From positions 62,001 to 126,000 of the forward strand of contig JAJEFB010000015.1 in assembly GCA_022820665.1 (NCBI GenBank): a DNA stretch of 64,000 bases. The letters are read 5' to 3'. The stretch is from Anaerolineae bacterium (GTDB lineage Bacteria > Chloroflexota > Anaerolineae > Aggregatilineales > Phototrophicaceae). Both the position numbers and the translations under genes were made by a program. The notes beneath the pieces were generated by a model. It was not told where the DNA came from and did not search any database. It saw nothing but the letters and a program-made list of their open reading frames with translations. This document shows positions 25,738 through 34,736 of this stretch, piece after piece (within the stretch, counting starts at the first letter, position 1; each line of letters begins with the position of its first letter).

Positions 25738-26760
25738 ATGATTCGCTGGATGCTTTATGCGCTTGCGGGAGCGAGCAGACTCGCCTTCGCCGTTCCCTTT
25801 TTTGCTTTAATCCTGCTGCTGGCACAATTGCCAAGCGCTTTGGCTATGGTCGTGACGCTGCGCGTGCCGGGGGATTACGACAGCATTGCCGCGGCAATTG
25901 CCGACGCGCCCGATCACGCTGTCATCGAAATCGCCGCTGGCGCTTATCGCGAAGCGCTGGTTATCGAACGGCCGCTCACACTGCGAGCTGTAAAGGACGC
26001 CCAAGTGACCGTGGTTGCCCCAAGTGATGATGGGCCCGCCGTCGCTATCCGCCACACCGATACCGTTTCTATCGAGGGTCTAACGATCGTTGGCGGCGAG
26101 TATGGCATCTTCGTCACAAGCAGCCAGGCTATCAAGATTCAAGACAACAGGGTTCTGGACAGTCGCCTGGCGGGTATCAAAGTTCGTCTCGGCGCGGCGG
26201 ACATATTGAACAATTCGGTTATCAACGCGCGACCGCCCTATGGATTCGGCATCCATGTCACTAACACCATGCAGTGGCCTGAATCGCGCGTCACTGGCAA
26301 CATCGTCTTCGGCAATGCCCATGGCGGGATTTATACTAATATGACTTCTATGATCCACATTAATGACAACATCGTGAGACAAAACGGAGAATATGGTATC
26401 GCTGTCACAGAAATGTCCCATGCTGATGTGCTGGGCAATACTGTCTCTGGCACAACCGGTATCGGCATCAACGTCCTGGATATGTCCATGGCGCTGGTAT
26501 GCGACAATCTCGTTGTCGATACCGTAAGCGATATTGATTCACAGAGCATCCGCAATGGCAACGGCATCACAGTCGACTATCACTCCGAAGCCTTCCTGTC
26601 AGGAAACACGATCGCAGGCAGCGCGCTAAACGGTCTCAGCATCTTGTACGGCTCAATCGCGTTTTTGCACGAAAACCAGATCAGCGACAGCATGGAACAA
26701 TCTGTTTACGTGGACGAAAGCGTCGTTGAAGAGGGGGCTGGCTGCGAGACCGATCATTGA
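25738..26760 (+). CDS. Exported right-handed parallel beta-helix protein (NosD/pectate-lyase-like)
   Basis: 340 residues. A membrane-anchor or signal segment (about 15-36: FAVPFFALILLLAQLPSALA) precedes VPGDYDSIAAAIADAPD, the entry strand of many beta-helix proteins. Around ten short repeats follow with G-I-x-V/I-x and N-x-I/V turns (LTIVGGEYGIFV, NRVLDSRLAGIKV, NIVFGNAHGGIY, NGNGITVDYH). The gene begins 7 nt after the second permease gene, so it belongs to the ABC operon. It might bind or cleave the transported polysaccharide; no catalytic residues can be assigned by eye. Confidence 0.8.
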   Translation: MIRWMLYALAGASRLAFAVPFFALILLLAQLPSALAMVVTLRVPGDYDSIAAAIADAPDHAVIEIAAGAYREALVIERPLTLRAVKDAQVTVVAPSDDGPAVAIRHTDTVSIEGLTIVGGEYGIFVTSSQAIKIQDNRVLDSRLAGIKVRLGAADILNNSVINARPPYGFGIHVTNTMQWPESRVTGNIVFGNAHGGIYTNMTSMIHINDNIVRQNGEYGIAVTEMSHADVLGNTVSGTTGIGINVLDMSMALVCDNLVVDTVSDIDSQSIRNGNGITVDYHSEAFLSGNTIAGSALNGLSILYGSIAFLHENQISDSMEQSVYVDESVVEEGAGCETDH

Positions 26761-26773
26761 CGCCGGCAGCCGC

Positions 26774-29632
26774 TTAATCGTCAGCCTCGCCGCGGTGCCT
26801 CCCACGGCTGCGCAGCAGCCTCGCGCCAAGATTCTCTTCCGGCGCCGGAGCGACAGGATCGCTCGCCGACCGCGCCGGCGCGACATTCCCGGATGGAGAA
26901 GGCTCCGCCCCACTCGGACCGGGATCAATCGGCGGAGCCACACCGTATCCGGTGGCGTCTCGGCTGCGGCTCCGCACGTTGAGAAGCGCCTGTACGCGCT
27001 GCGTTCGCTGTTGATCTTCGCTTTGGCGACCGGTCAAGTAGGCGCGCAGGCGGGCCAAATCGCTACGGGTAATGATCAAGCGTCGGACTGCGATGTCCAG
27101 CGGCAACAAGATAAGCGCCAGCAAAACTAGGTTCTGCCAAATGCCAACCGCTGCTTGCCGCTCTCCCAAATTGTGGGCGAAAACCTCCGCTGGATCTTGC
27201 CCCAGATTGGCGCCGCCAGTTAGCTCAGCGATTTCAGCCAGGTGCCGGTCATCCGGTTCGCGAGGAATGTACTCGGGAGAATAGGACAAGACCCATCCAT
27301 TGAGATCGCTAAGCGTCGTGTCGCCATCATCAAGCTGCGCCTGGCCATTAATGGTCAAGAAATATGCCCCTTCGTTCTGCGGTTTGAAGGTGGCTTCGTA
27401 GCGGCCCGGCGCCGTCTGCAACAAGGGGATGCGCCGGCTGTCGCCGGCGGGATTTAATACAGCGCTGCTCAACAACAAGCCGTCCAGGAACTGCCCCGCG
27501 TTGTCGCGGGCGTCGACCACAATGCGCGCATATTCATCTTCCAAGCCGATGCGCGTTTCCAGATTTTTGTTAGCTCCCGCATTTATGCTCCAGTTAACCG
27601 CCTGTCCCCAAAAGCGCGAGAAGTCGTCCCAGGTCACCCATTCGTTTGCCCAGCGCGCGCTCGCGTCCGAGGTCCAGGCCAAGGCGCGGCCCAAGCCATA
27701 TTGCCATGAAGCCAATAGCGGGTCGGAATAGGGTTCGGGTCCGCTGAGGATACGCTGGGCGGCGGTCTTCGGCGTGGTCGCCACATAACCGCGCAAGGGC
27801 GGGAAGCTGCTGATGCCATCAATGATCGCATTGCGACCCGTCACACGCGCGGTGAAGTCTTCTTCGACGATATAAGAGCGCGATGCCAAGACCGTCTCTT
27901 GCGCGAAGATCAAGGGAATCTGCCCTACGTCCGCCACATGATAATAATTGCCCGCGCCCGCTTCCGCCATTCGCTCGAGGAACTCCGCCGGATTGCGACC
28001 GATAGCAATAGACGATAAACTGACGTCGAATTGCTCCTGCAGCAACCCGGTCAATTCCACCAAGCCGGTTGGGTTTGCGCCGCCGTCGGTCAGCAGGATC
28101 AGGTGCTTCAACTGCGATGGCTCGTTGATGATGTCTCGCTCCACCAGGCGCAAACCCGCCAAAATGTCCGTACCGCCGCCCGATCGAATAGTATTGGTCA
28201 TGGCGATCAGCATCTGCGCGTCGTTGACTTGTTGAAACGGCGCCACCCAAGCGCCGCCGGTATCAAAAGTGCCGATGGCAACCCGGTCGCTCGGTTGCAG
28301 CAAACCGAGCGAGAGCACGATTGCTCGCTTCGCCAATTCCAGGTTAGGCACGCCGCCGCGACCAATCTGCCCCATACTGCCGGAGCGATCAATCAAATAG
28401 GCAATCGTCAATTTGGGCAAACGCTGCTGATCTTTAATCTGCATCTCCACAGGCAGGGTACGCTCCAGAGGCGTCTGATAGTATCCCCCCGGCGCATAAC
28501 TTTCCGGCCCGCCAATCATCACCAGGCCGCCGCCAATGTCGCTGACGTACTGATCCAGCAGATTCATCTGTGCATTGCTCAATTCAGTAGCCGGGACATT
28601 AACCAAAATGACACTCTTGTAATTGGCCAATTGAGCCATGTTTACCGGCAAAGCCTCTGGCGACACCGCGTCTACCAACAGGCCGGCTTGCTCCAGAGCC
28701 GGCAACAGATTCTGCGCTTCCGCCTCGTTAACACGAACCAGCAAGGCGCGCGCCGGACCAATCACTTGGCTGAAAGCCGCCAATTGATTATTCTGATTGT
28801 AGTTGTCGCTCTCCCCCGGCACGACCAGTTGCGCCGTGAAATCAAGAAAACCGCTCTTCTCGCTGGTCTGAGTAAGGGCAAAGCGCGTGTCGCCCCGCTG
28901 CAAGTTCAGCGCCTCTTCGTGGATCAGGCTTCCGCCCGAGAAGATCAACAGCGTCGCTGATGTCGCTTCCTCGGCATGGATGCCGACGGCGATATCGAAG
29001 CTCTGGTTTTCGCCGACGCGGCTTGGGGCGTCCAATTCTGTAATTCTTACGTCAGGCTGCGCCTCGCGGAAAAACGGCACATAGCTGATCTCGACCCCCG
29101 AAGCCGCAGCGCGTTGCGCGCGGGCGAGGGCGTCCCCCTGCGTCGACTGTCCGTCGCTAAGAACGACGATGCGGGGCGAAGCATCGGCCGGGAACATTGA
29201 TAGCGCTGTCTGAATGGCATTCGCGATATCGGTGTGCGTCGCGACCGGCACAGAGGAAAACCCATCAATCTCTTGTACACGGCTGAAATCGCTCTCCGGC
29301 ACCGCGTTGTCGCCAAACAAGACGACCGCCCATTCGTCGTCGGGCTGTTTGTCGGCGATCGCTCCGCGAATGTACTGCAATTGCGCGTCTTCGGCCGCAG
29401 TGCCCATACTATCGGAAGCGTCAACCAGGAAGACCACCGCGAGCCGATCAACCGCCTGCACACTCTGCAATCCCGCCAGAGCCAGGACAAGCAGCACAAC
29501 AATCGCCGTTCGCAAGGCCAAGCTGGCGATATCGCGGCGGCGACGGAAAGCGTGACGTGGAAAACCCACATACCAGACTATTGGCAAAGCGATCAGCAGT
29601 ATTAGTCCAGCAGTTGGCGTGGTGAATTGCAT
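26774..29632 (-). CDS. Large membrane protein with two VWA domains and a GATase1-like domain
   Basis: 952 residues. Two N-terminal helices (about 8-60) lead into a VWA-like domain with LVDASDSMGTA (MIDAS DxSxS). The middle has GGGLVMIGGPESYAPGGYY, as in glutamine-amidotransferase-like domains of similar proteins, and a second VWA domain follows with YLIDRSGSMGQIG and GGTDI. A C-terminal helix (about 845-865) leads to a charged, Pro-rich cytoplasmic tail. From memory such proteins are common in Chloroflexota and Planctomycetes next to DUF58/MoxR genes, but no such genes lie here. Function unknown, probably metal-dependent protein binding outside the cell. Confidence 0.8.
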   Translation of the reverse strand: MQFTTPTAGLILLIALPIVWYVGFPRHAFRRRRDIASLALRTAIVVLLVLALAGLQSVQAVDRLAVVFLVDASDSMGTAAEDAQLQYIRGAIADKQPDDEWAVVLFGDNAVPESDFSRVQEIDGFSSVPVATHTDIANAIQTALSMFPADASPRIVVLSDGQSTQGDALARAQRAAASGVEISYVPFFREAQPDVRITELDAPSRVGENQSFDIAVGIHAEEATSATLLIFSGGSLIHEEALNLQRGDTRFALTQTSEKSGFLDFTAQLVVPGESDNYNQNNQLAAFSQVIGPARALLVRVNEAEAQNLLPALEQAGLLVDAVSPEALPVNMAQLANYKSVILVNVPATELSNAQMNLLDQYVSDIGGGLVMIGGPESYAPGGYYQTPLERTLPVEMQIKDQQRLPKLTIAYLIDRSGSMGQIGRGGVPNLELAKRAIVLSLGLLQPSDRVAIGTFDTGGAWVAPFQQVNDAQMLIAMTNTIRSGGGTDILAGLRLVERDIINEPSQLKHLILLTDGGANPTGLVELTGLLQEQFDVSLSSIAIGRNPAEFLERMAEAGAGNYYHVADVGQIPLIFAQETVLASRSYIVEEDFTARVTGRNAIIDGISSFPPLRGYVATTPKTAAQRILSGPEPYSDPLLASWQYGLGRALAWTSDASARWANEWVTWDDFSRFWGQAVNWSINAGANKNLETRIGLEDEYARIVVDARDNAGQFLDGLLLSSAVLNPAGDSRRIPLLQTAPGRYEATFKPQNEGAYFLTINGQAQLDDGDTTLSDLNGWVLSYSPEYIPREPDDRHLAEIAELTGGANLGQDPAEVFAHNLGERQAAVGIWQNLVLLALILLPLDIAVRRLIITRSDLARLRAYLTGRQSEDQQRTQRVQALLNVRSRSRDATGYGVAPPIDPGPSGAEPSPSGNVAPARSASDPVAPAPEENLGARLLRSRGRHRGEADD

Positions 29633-30252
29633 GGCGGTTCCAATTCCGCTTGATGACGCGCCAGCGGGCTCCGGCGCCTACGCCGATTGTAACGACTAGC
29701 GCAGCGGCTTCACAGGGTGACCGCGAAAGCGATTTTTCAGACGGCGCCCCGCTGTCGGCGGAAGCATTTGTCTGCGCCGCCGATCTCTGGCGATTACGAA
29801 ATCCTTAGCGTCTCTTGAAAGACTTATTTCCTGGTCTTCCAGATACAGGCAAATCCGAGTGCAGGATTACCTGTTTATGTAAACCGCGTCGCTGATGCGA
29901 CGAGAAGGCATATTATTTTGCGCGAGCGCGGCAAACTTTTTTGCCGGTTACGCGCCGAGGGATCTTGCCCCCGCCACAGGGCAAAATCCCCAGGATGCGA
30001 GATGCCCCATTCAACCGCAATATGGCGCGCTGACTTCCGCAGATAAGTCGACTAAATCGGTTTCGCCTTTCTTATAGTTTCGTTTGCAGCAAATAAGATG
30101 TCTTTTTGATTGTTACAGGTTAAAGTATCGTAAGTGATATAGATTTCTGCATAATTTATCATATTTAGTGGACTTACGACAGAAAAAGTTGTAAAATTGC
30201 ATTAACGTTATTCTACATATTGCGAAGGTTGTTCCCGACAAGAGGGGGATGA
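29633..30252. other. 620-bp intergenic region, AT-rich towards its end
   Basis: No convincing gene. The first 240 bp are GC-rich; from about 30060 the sequence becomes AT-rich (TTTATCATATTTAGTGG, TTGTAAAATTGCATTAACG), as expected of a promoter region for the SpoVS gene, although no -35/-10 pair stands out. A copy of the dispersed 35-bp repeat lies at 29871-29905. A 60-codon frame at 29895-30077 has no supporting features and was not called. Confidence 0.6.
29871..29905 (-). repeat. Dispersed intergenic repeat, copy 2
   Basis: Inverse copy of the element at 1276-1310: CTGTTTATGTAAACCG, then CGTCGC-TGAT-GCGACG. The palindrome differs from copy 1 only in its 4-nt centre (TGAT against TCAT when read in the same direction). 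Confidence 0.6.
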
Positions 30253-30591
30253 ATGTCCGAATACGAAAGCCACGTACCCCTGACCGATTCTTACCTAGAA
30301 GACGTTGGACCATACTCGGAAGACAAACCGGATATAATCAAGGTCTCGGCACGTTCGCGTTCGACGGCGGTGGCAGGCGCCATTGCCGGCGTTATGCGAC
30401 AGCATCATCTTGCCGAGGTTCAAGCCATTGGCGCGGGCGCGGTTAATCAAGCCGTGAAAGCCTTGGCAATCGCCAGGGGATACCTGGAACGGGACGAAAT
30501 CGACATCGTAAGTACGCCCTACTTCACAGAGGTCGATATCGACGGTCAAGAGCGCACGGCGGTTCGCTTCCGCGTTGAACCGCGTCCCTAA
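30253..30591 (+). CDS. Stage V sporulation protein S (SpoVS) family protein
   Basis: 112 residues with AGAGGGGG 5 nt before the ATG. The core matches SpoVS: IIKVSARSRSTAVAGAIAG, then AEVQAIGAGAVNQAVKALAI and the C-terminal DGQERTAVRFRVEP. The first 28 residues are an acidic leader not present in the short Bacillus protein. SpoVS is a small Alba-like, probably nucleic-acid-binding protein. Homologs are widespread in non-sporulating Chloroflexota and Deinococcota, so no sporulation is implied. A strong terminator follows. Confidence 0.9.
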   Translation: MSEYESHVPLTDSYLEDVGPYSEDKPDIIKVSARSRSTAVAGAIAGVMRQHHLAEVQAIGAGAVNQAVKALAIARGYLERDEIDIVSTPYFTEVDIDGQERTAVRFRVEPRP

Positions 30592-30610
30592 CTGAGCAGT
30601 TGATCAACTT

Positions 30611-30676
30611 GCTTGGCGGTTGCCAAGCAATAAGCAAATATCGGCGAGAAGGTGAATACCAGCATTCACCTTTTTT
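30611..30676 (+). terminator. Intrinsic terminator of the SpoVS gene
   Basis: A 7-bp hairpin GCTTGGC-GGTT-GCCAAGC (30611-30628) is followed by a perfect 9-bp hairpin, AAGGTGAAT to ATTCACCTT with a 6-nt loop (30649-30672), running into TTTTTT at 30671-30676. The second is a textbook Rho-independent terminator. Confidence 0.85.
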
Positions 30677-30864
30677 GTTTTCGGCGACACCTGAACGAAT
30701 CGCCTCGACCAACCGCGCCCCCCACAGTACTGATCGAACCGCAGTGATCCGCCTTCACTCCTGAGATATCCTCACAAAGAAAACCTGGTGCTTGACGCCG
30801 ATTCTGGTTCAAACAGCCTGCTGCGGTTTCAGCAAAACCTGCTCAACCATCATCCATTAACCGG

Positions 30865-30873
30865 TGTTATAAT
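30865..30873 (+). promoter_or_regulatory. Extended -10 promoter of the transketolase gene
   Basis: TGTTATAAT (TGn plus TATAAT) ends 41 nt before the GTG start at 30915. No good -35 hexamer lies 16-18 nt upstream, which fits an extended -10 promoter. Confidence 0.5.
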
Positions 30874-30914
30874 GCACAGGGCAGCGCGAGTGTACACAAG
30901 ATTGGAGCGATGCG

Positions 30915-32915
30915 GTGGCAGAATTAGCGACTTTGGCGATCAATACGATCCGAACCCTGTCAATGGATGCGGTGCAAAAGGCAAACAGCGGCCATCCGGG
31001 CTTGCCGATGGGCGCGGCGCCACTGGCCTACGCGCTGTGGACGAAGCATCTGCGCCACAACCCGAAAAACCCGAGTTGGGCAAATCGCGATCGCTTCGTA
31101 TTGAGCGCCGGACACGGTTCGATGCTGCTTTACTCCCTTTTGCATCTGACCGGTTACGACCTGTCACTTGAGGAAATAAAGAATTTCCGGCAATTCGGCA
31201 GCAGCACGCCGGGCCATCCGGAATACGGCGATACGCCTGGCGTAGAGACTACAACGGGACCCTTGGGGCAAGGCGCGGCGACGGCCGTAGGCTTGGCGCT
31301 GGCGGAAGCGTTTCTCGCCGAGCACTTCAACCGCAAAAGCCAGACGATTGTTGATCACTACACCTATGCCCTGGTCAGCGACGGCGACCTCATGGAAGGC
31401 GTCTGTATAGAAGCATCGGCTCTGGCCGGTCATTGGGGCTTAGGCAAGCTGATATTCCTGTACGACGACAATCAAGTCACATTGGACGGCGATGCCGACA
31501 TGACTCTCACCGAAGACATCGCCATGCGCTTCGGGGCGATGGGATGGCATTATAGCTGGGTACCAGACGGTACAGACGTCGTAGCAATTGATCAATCAAT
31601 TGCAGCGGCGAAATCTGTCACGGACAAACCGAGCCTGATCGCCGTACGCACCATCATCGGTCACGGCAGCCCCAACAAGCAGGGAACCAGTGACGCGCAT
31701 GGCAGTCCGCTCGGGGCGGACGAAGTAAGGCTGGCGAAAGAAGCTCTCGGCTGGGATCCGGATGCCAGTTTCTTCATTCCAGCAGAGGCTTTGCAGCACT
31801 TCCGCCGCGCCCTTGATGCGGGCGCGGCTGCTGAAGCGGAATGGAAGCGCGCCTTTGACGACTGGCGCAGCGCATATCCCGATTTGGCAAGCGAATGGGA
31901 TCGCGCCCAAGCCGGGCAATTCAACGCGGGTTGGCGCGACGAATTGCCTAGTTGGGGGGGCGGTCAACAGGTCTCCACGCGCAACGCCGGCGGTGACGCG
32001 CTGAATGCGCTAGCCCGCCACGCGCCGACCATGATCGGCGGCGATGCCGACCTGGCCGGCAGTACCAAGACCTTGATCAAAGACGCCAATGATACAGGTC
32101 CCGGACGGGCGACCGAACGAAACTTGCGCTTCGGCGTCCGGGAACACGGGATGGGAGCTATCGTCAACGGTCTGGCGCTGCACGGGGGAATCGTCAAGCC
32201 ATATAGCGCCACATTCTTCACCTTCAGCGACTACATGCGTCCGGCAATGCGCCTCGGCGCGCTGATGGACATCCCAACCGTCTACGTCTTCACGCACGAC
32301 AGTATCGGCCTTGGCGAAGACGGACCAACCCATCAACCCATTGAACATTTGATGGCGCTGCGCGCCATGCCCAATCTTTATGTATTCCGGCCGGCAGACG
32401 CCACGGAGACCGTCGGCGCCTGGGCGGCTATCGCCGAGCTTGATCATCCAGCGGCTATCGTGCTCAGTCGGCAGGATCTACCGGTGCTGGCCGGCAACGA
32501 CCAAGGTATACACGAAGGCGTTTCCCGCGGCGCATACGTCCTTTCCGAACATAAGTCAGGCGACATTGACGCGATCATTATGGCGACCGGCAGCGAAGTA
32601 AGCATCGCGCTGGCAGCCGCAGAACTGCTTGAAGAGTCGGATATCCGCGCGCGAGTAGTGTCGATGCCCTGTTGGAAGCGTTTTGAAGAACAGGGCGACG
32701 ACTATCGCAAGAGCGTCTTGCCCGACGACATAAGTCGCCGTGTCAGCATTGAAGCGGGGGCTACGCTCGGCTGGGAACGCTATGTCGGCGACGAAGGGAT
32801 CGCGCTGGGAATCGATCGCTTCGGAGCCAGCTCACCTTACATGAGAATCTATGAAGAACTCGGTCTTACCCCGGGGCATGTTGCCGAAGCCGTCAATTCG
32901 CTTCTCGACGACTAG
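30915..32915 (+). CDS. tkt: Transketolase
   Basis: 666 residues, the usual length. It starts with GTG at 30915 (GGAG at 30903-30906). The ThDP-binding N-terminal domain has [43 protein letters not shown] and the GDGDLMEG-type motif ([11 protein letters not shown]). The middle domain has [28 protein letters not shown] and [16 protein letters not shown]; the C-terminal domain has [12 protein letters not shown]. It moves two-carbon ketol units in the pentose phosphate pathway. Single-gene unit by layout. Confidence 0.95.
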   Translation: MAELATLAINTIRTLSMDAVQKANSGHPGLPMGAAPLAYALWTKHLRHNPKNPSWANRDRFVLSAGHGSMLLYSLLHLTGYDLSLEEIKNFRQFGSSTPGHPEYGDTPGVETTTGPLGQGAATAVGLALAEAFLAEHFNRKSQTIVDHYTYALVSDGDLMEGVCIEASALAGHWGLGKLIFLYDDNQVTLDGDADMTLTEDIAMRFGAMGWHYSWVPDGTDVVAIDQSIAAAKSVTDKPSLIAVRTIIGHGSPNKQGTSDAHGSPLGADEVRLAKEALGWDPDASFFIPAEALQHFRRALDAGAAAEAEWKRAFDDWRSAYPDLASEWDRAQAGQFNAGWRDELPSWGGGQQVSTRNAGGDALNALARHAPTMIGGDADLAGSTKTLIKDANDTGPGRATERNLRFGVREHGMGAIVNGLALHGGIVKPYSATFFTFSDYMRPAMRLGALMDIPTVYVFTHDSIGLGEDGPTHQPIEHLMALRAMPNLYVFRPADATETVGAWAAIAELDHPAAIVLSRQDLPVLAGNDQGIHEGVSRGAYVLSEHKSGDIDAIIMATGSEVSIALAAAELLEESDIRARVVSMPCWKRFEEQGDDYRKSVLPDDISRRVSIEAGATLGWERYVGDEGIALGIDRFGASSPYMRIYEELGLTPGHVAEAVNSLLDD

Positions 32916-33072
32916 AAAGCCTCCTGAATTCCATCCAGATCTAACTGAGACGAATATACAATGGATATTCACGGCGGGGTGCTCAGTCTCTCGGCATGGA
33001 CAGTGACGAATGAATTTGGAAGAGACCACTTCACCTGGCGAGACGCGTGAGCGAACCCAGGGCGAGAACGAT

Positions 33073-33870
33073 ATGTCTACCGAGTTCCCTAAAGTGATGG
33101 TCATCCTGCCGACCTACAATGAGCGAGAAAACATACCTGAACTTGTCGACGCCCTTTTCAGACTCGACATCAGGAACTTCCATCTGCTAATCGTCGACGA
33201 CAATTCCCCGGACGGCACGGGCAAAATTGCTGACCAGATCGCCCAAAGCCAAACATACCAAGGCAAGGTCAATGTCCTGCATCGACCGCAAAAACAGGGC
33301 TTGGGACCGGCGTATATAGAGGGCTACAAACGCGCTTTGGCTTACGACGCCCAACTGATCATCCAGATGGACGCCGATTTTTCACATCAGCCCAAATATA
33401 TCCCGCAATTGCTGGAACAAGCGCAAACGCACGACGTCGTGCTGGGATCGCGTTACGTCGCTGGCGGCAGCGTAGACGAGCGATGGGGTCCCATACGGAA
33501 GCTGCTCAGTTGGTGGGCGAATCGGCTTTATACACCGAGCATACTCGGGTTCCCTGTCCGTGATTCCACGGGCGGGTTCCGGCTGTTCCATCGCAATTGC
33601 CTCATTGGCCTGGACCTGGACCGGATCAAGGCAAACGGGTATGTCTTTCAAGTAGAAGTCATCTATGTGCTGTACAAACTCGGTTACAGGATCAAGGAGA
33701 TCCCGATACATTTTCCGGATCGCGAGCGCGGCGTATCCAAGATGTCGCCGTCTATCGCCGCAGAAGCGGCGCTGCGCGTCCTGCAGATCATGTTCCGCCA
33801 CCGCGATCTGTCCCCAATGCGACGCCGCATGACACCCTACGACACAGAGCCGCTCGGCGGCAGCGAATAA
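33073..33870 (+). CDS. Polyprenol monophosphomannose synthase-like GT2 glycosyltransferase
   Basis: 265 residues from the ATG at 33073 (MSTEFPKVMVILPTYNERE); an in-frame ATG at 33010 would add 21 charged residues. The GT-A fold shows VILPTYNERENIPEL, LLIVDDNSPDGTG, and QMDADFSHQPKYIP (the metal-binding DxD). LGSRYVAGGSVDERWG and RDSTGGFRLFHRN are strongly DPM1-like. It likely transfers mannose or another sugar from a nucleotide sugar to polyprenyl phosphate at the membrane face. No membrane extension is present, so it is the soluble type. Confidence 0.88.
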   Translation: MSTEFPKVMVILPTYNERENIPELVDALFRLDIRNFHLLIVDDNSPDGTGKIADQIAQSQTYQGKVNVLHRPQKQGLGPAYIEGYKRALAYDAQLIIQMDADFSHQPKYIPQLLEQAQTHDVVLGSRYVAGGSVDERWGPIRKLLSWWANRLYTPSILGFPVRDSTGGFRLFHRNCLIGLDLDRIKANGYVFQVEVIYVLYKLGYRIKEIPIHFPDRERGVSKMSPSIAAEAALRVLQIMFRHRDLSPMRRRMTPYDTEPLGGSE

Positions 33871-33901
33871 TCCTGCCGCGCTCAGGCAAGCTAATAAACC
33901 T

Positions 33902-33936
33902 TCTTGTAGCATGAGCGTCGCGGTTTACATAAACAG
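33902..33936 (+). repeat. Dispersed intergenic repeat, copy 3
   Basis: Same orientation as copy 1 (1276-1310); GCATGAGCGTCGCGGTTTAC and ATAAACAG are shared apart from 1-3 changes. Here the left palindrome arm is degraded (TTGTAGC for TCGTCGC). It lies between the GT2 and ThuA genes. Confidence 0.55.
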
Positions 33937-33953
33937 TGAACCACGCCTTGATT

Positions 33954-34610
33954 CTATAGGCAATCAATCGTCCACAGTAAACCGCGGCGCACAATTTCGC
34001 GGGCTTCCGGGACATCGAAATCGCCTATGACATGCCCCAGCGAGCAATAGAAAACCTTGCCCTTTCCATATCGCCGCGTCCAAGCCACAGGCATCACCGT
34101 GCCATCGACCCAGTCAGCGTGGTCGCCGCTGAACGTCGTTGTTGCCAGGACCTGGTTCGATGGGTCGGTGTGCATGTAGTACTGCTCCGAATGCATATCA
34201 AAATCGGCGATACCCGCCGTGATCGGATGCGCCCCATCCCGAATGTTGACGCGATAATCTATGATATTCCCCGGATGCGCCACCCACTGCCCGCCAACCA
34301 TGAACTGATACTCGGTATTCTGGCGGAAGGCATCCGCCATGCCGCCATGCCATCCGGCAACATGAACGCCGCCTTCGCGCACCGCATTCAGCAAACCCGC
34401 TTCTTGCTCCCTTGATATCGTGCTCATGGTGTACACCGGCACGACCATATCAATGGATCCCATCAGATCGGCATCAAGGAAGCTATCCAACGACTCCGAG
34501 AGCGTCACGTCCACGCCTGCGTCTTCCATCAGCCCCGCGAACAAGTGCGAGGTCTCTTTGGGATCGTGACCGTCCCAGCCACCATAAACGATCAGTACTC
34601 TCTTGCCCAT
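33954..34610 (-). CDS. ThuA-like domain protein
   Basis: 218 residues matching the ThuA (trehalose utilisation) family of GATase1-like proteins: [13 protein letters not shown] at the N-terminus, [56 protein letters not shown], and [20 protein letters not shown] near the end. ThuA proteins accompany sugar catabolism; the biochemical role is uncertain. The catalytic Cys of amidotransferases is absent, as usual in this family. Single-gene unit. Confidence 0.88.
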   Translation of the reverse strand: MGKRVLIVYGGWDGHDPKETSHLFAGLMEDAGVDVTLSESLDSFLDADLMGSIDMVVPVYTMSTISREQEAGLLNAVREGGVHVAGWHGGMADAFRQNTEYQFMVGGQWVAHPGNIIDYRVNIRDGAHPITAGIADFDMHSEQYYMHTDPSNQVLATTTFSGDHADWVDGTVMPVAWTRRYGKGKVFYCSLGHVIGDFDVPEAREIVRRGLLWTIDCL

Positions 34611-34736
34611 TTTCGCTCCACCTTCGATCGATAGTTAACTTGCCACAAGTATAGACGTCTGTGGATGGATTTCACATGTTTTTCGGGGGACTCGCCGCTG
34701 GATCGGGAACGTGTACCGCGCGCCAAACGAATGTCG

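Noticed and set aside
29895..30077. 60-codon frame in the large intergenic region
   Set aside because: No ribosome-binding site, odd composition, and its beginning overlaps the dispersed repeat.
30253..30591. SpoVS as evidence of a sporulating Firmicute
   Set aside because: SpoVS homologs are common in non-sporulating Chloroflexota and Deinococcota, and no other sporulation gene is present.
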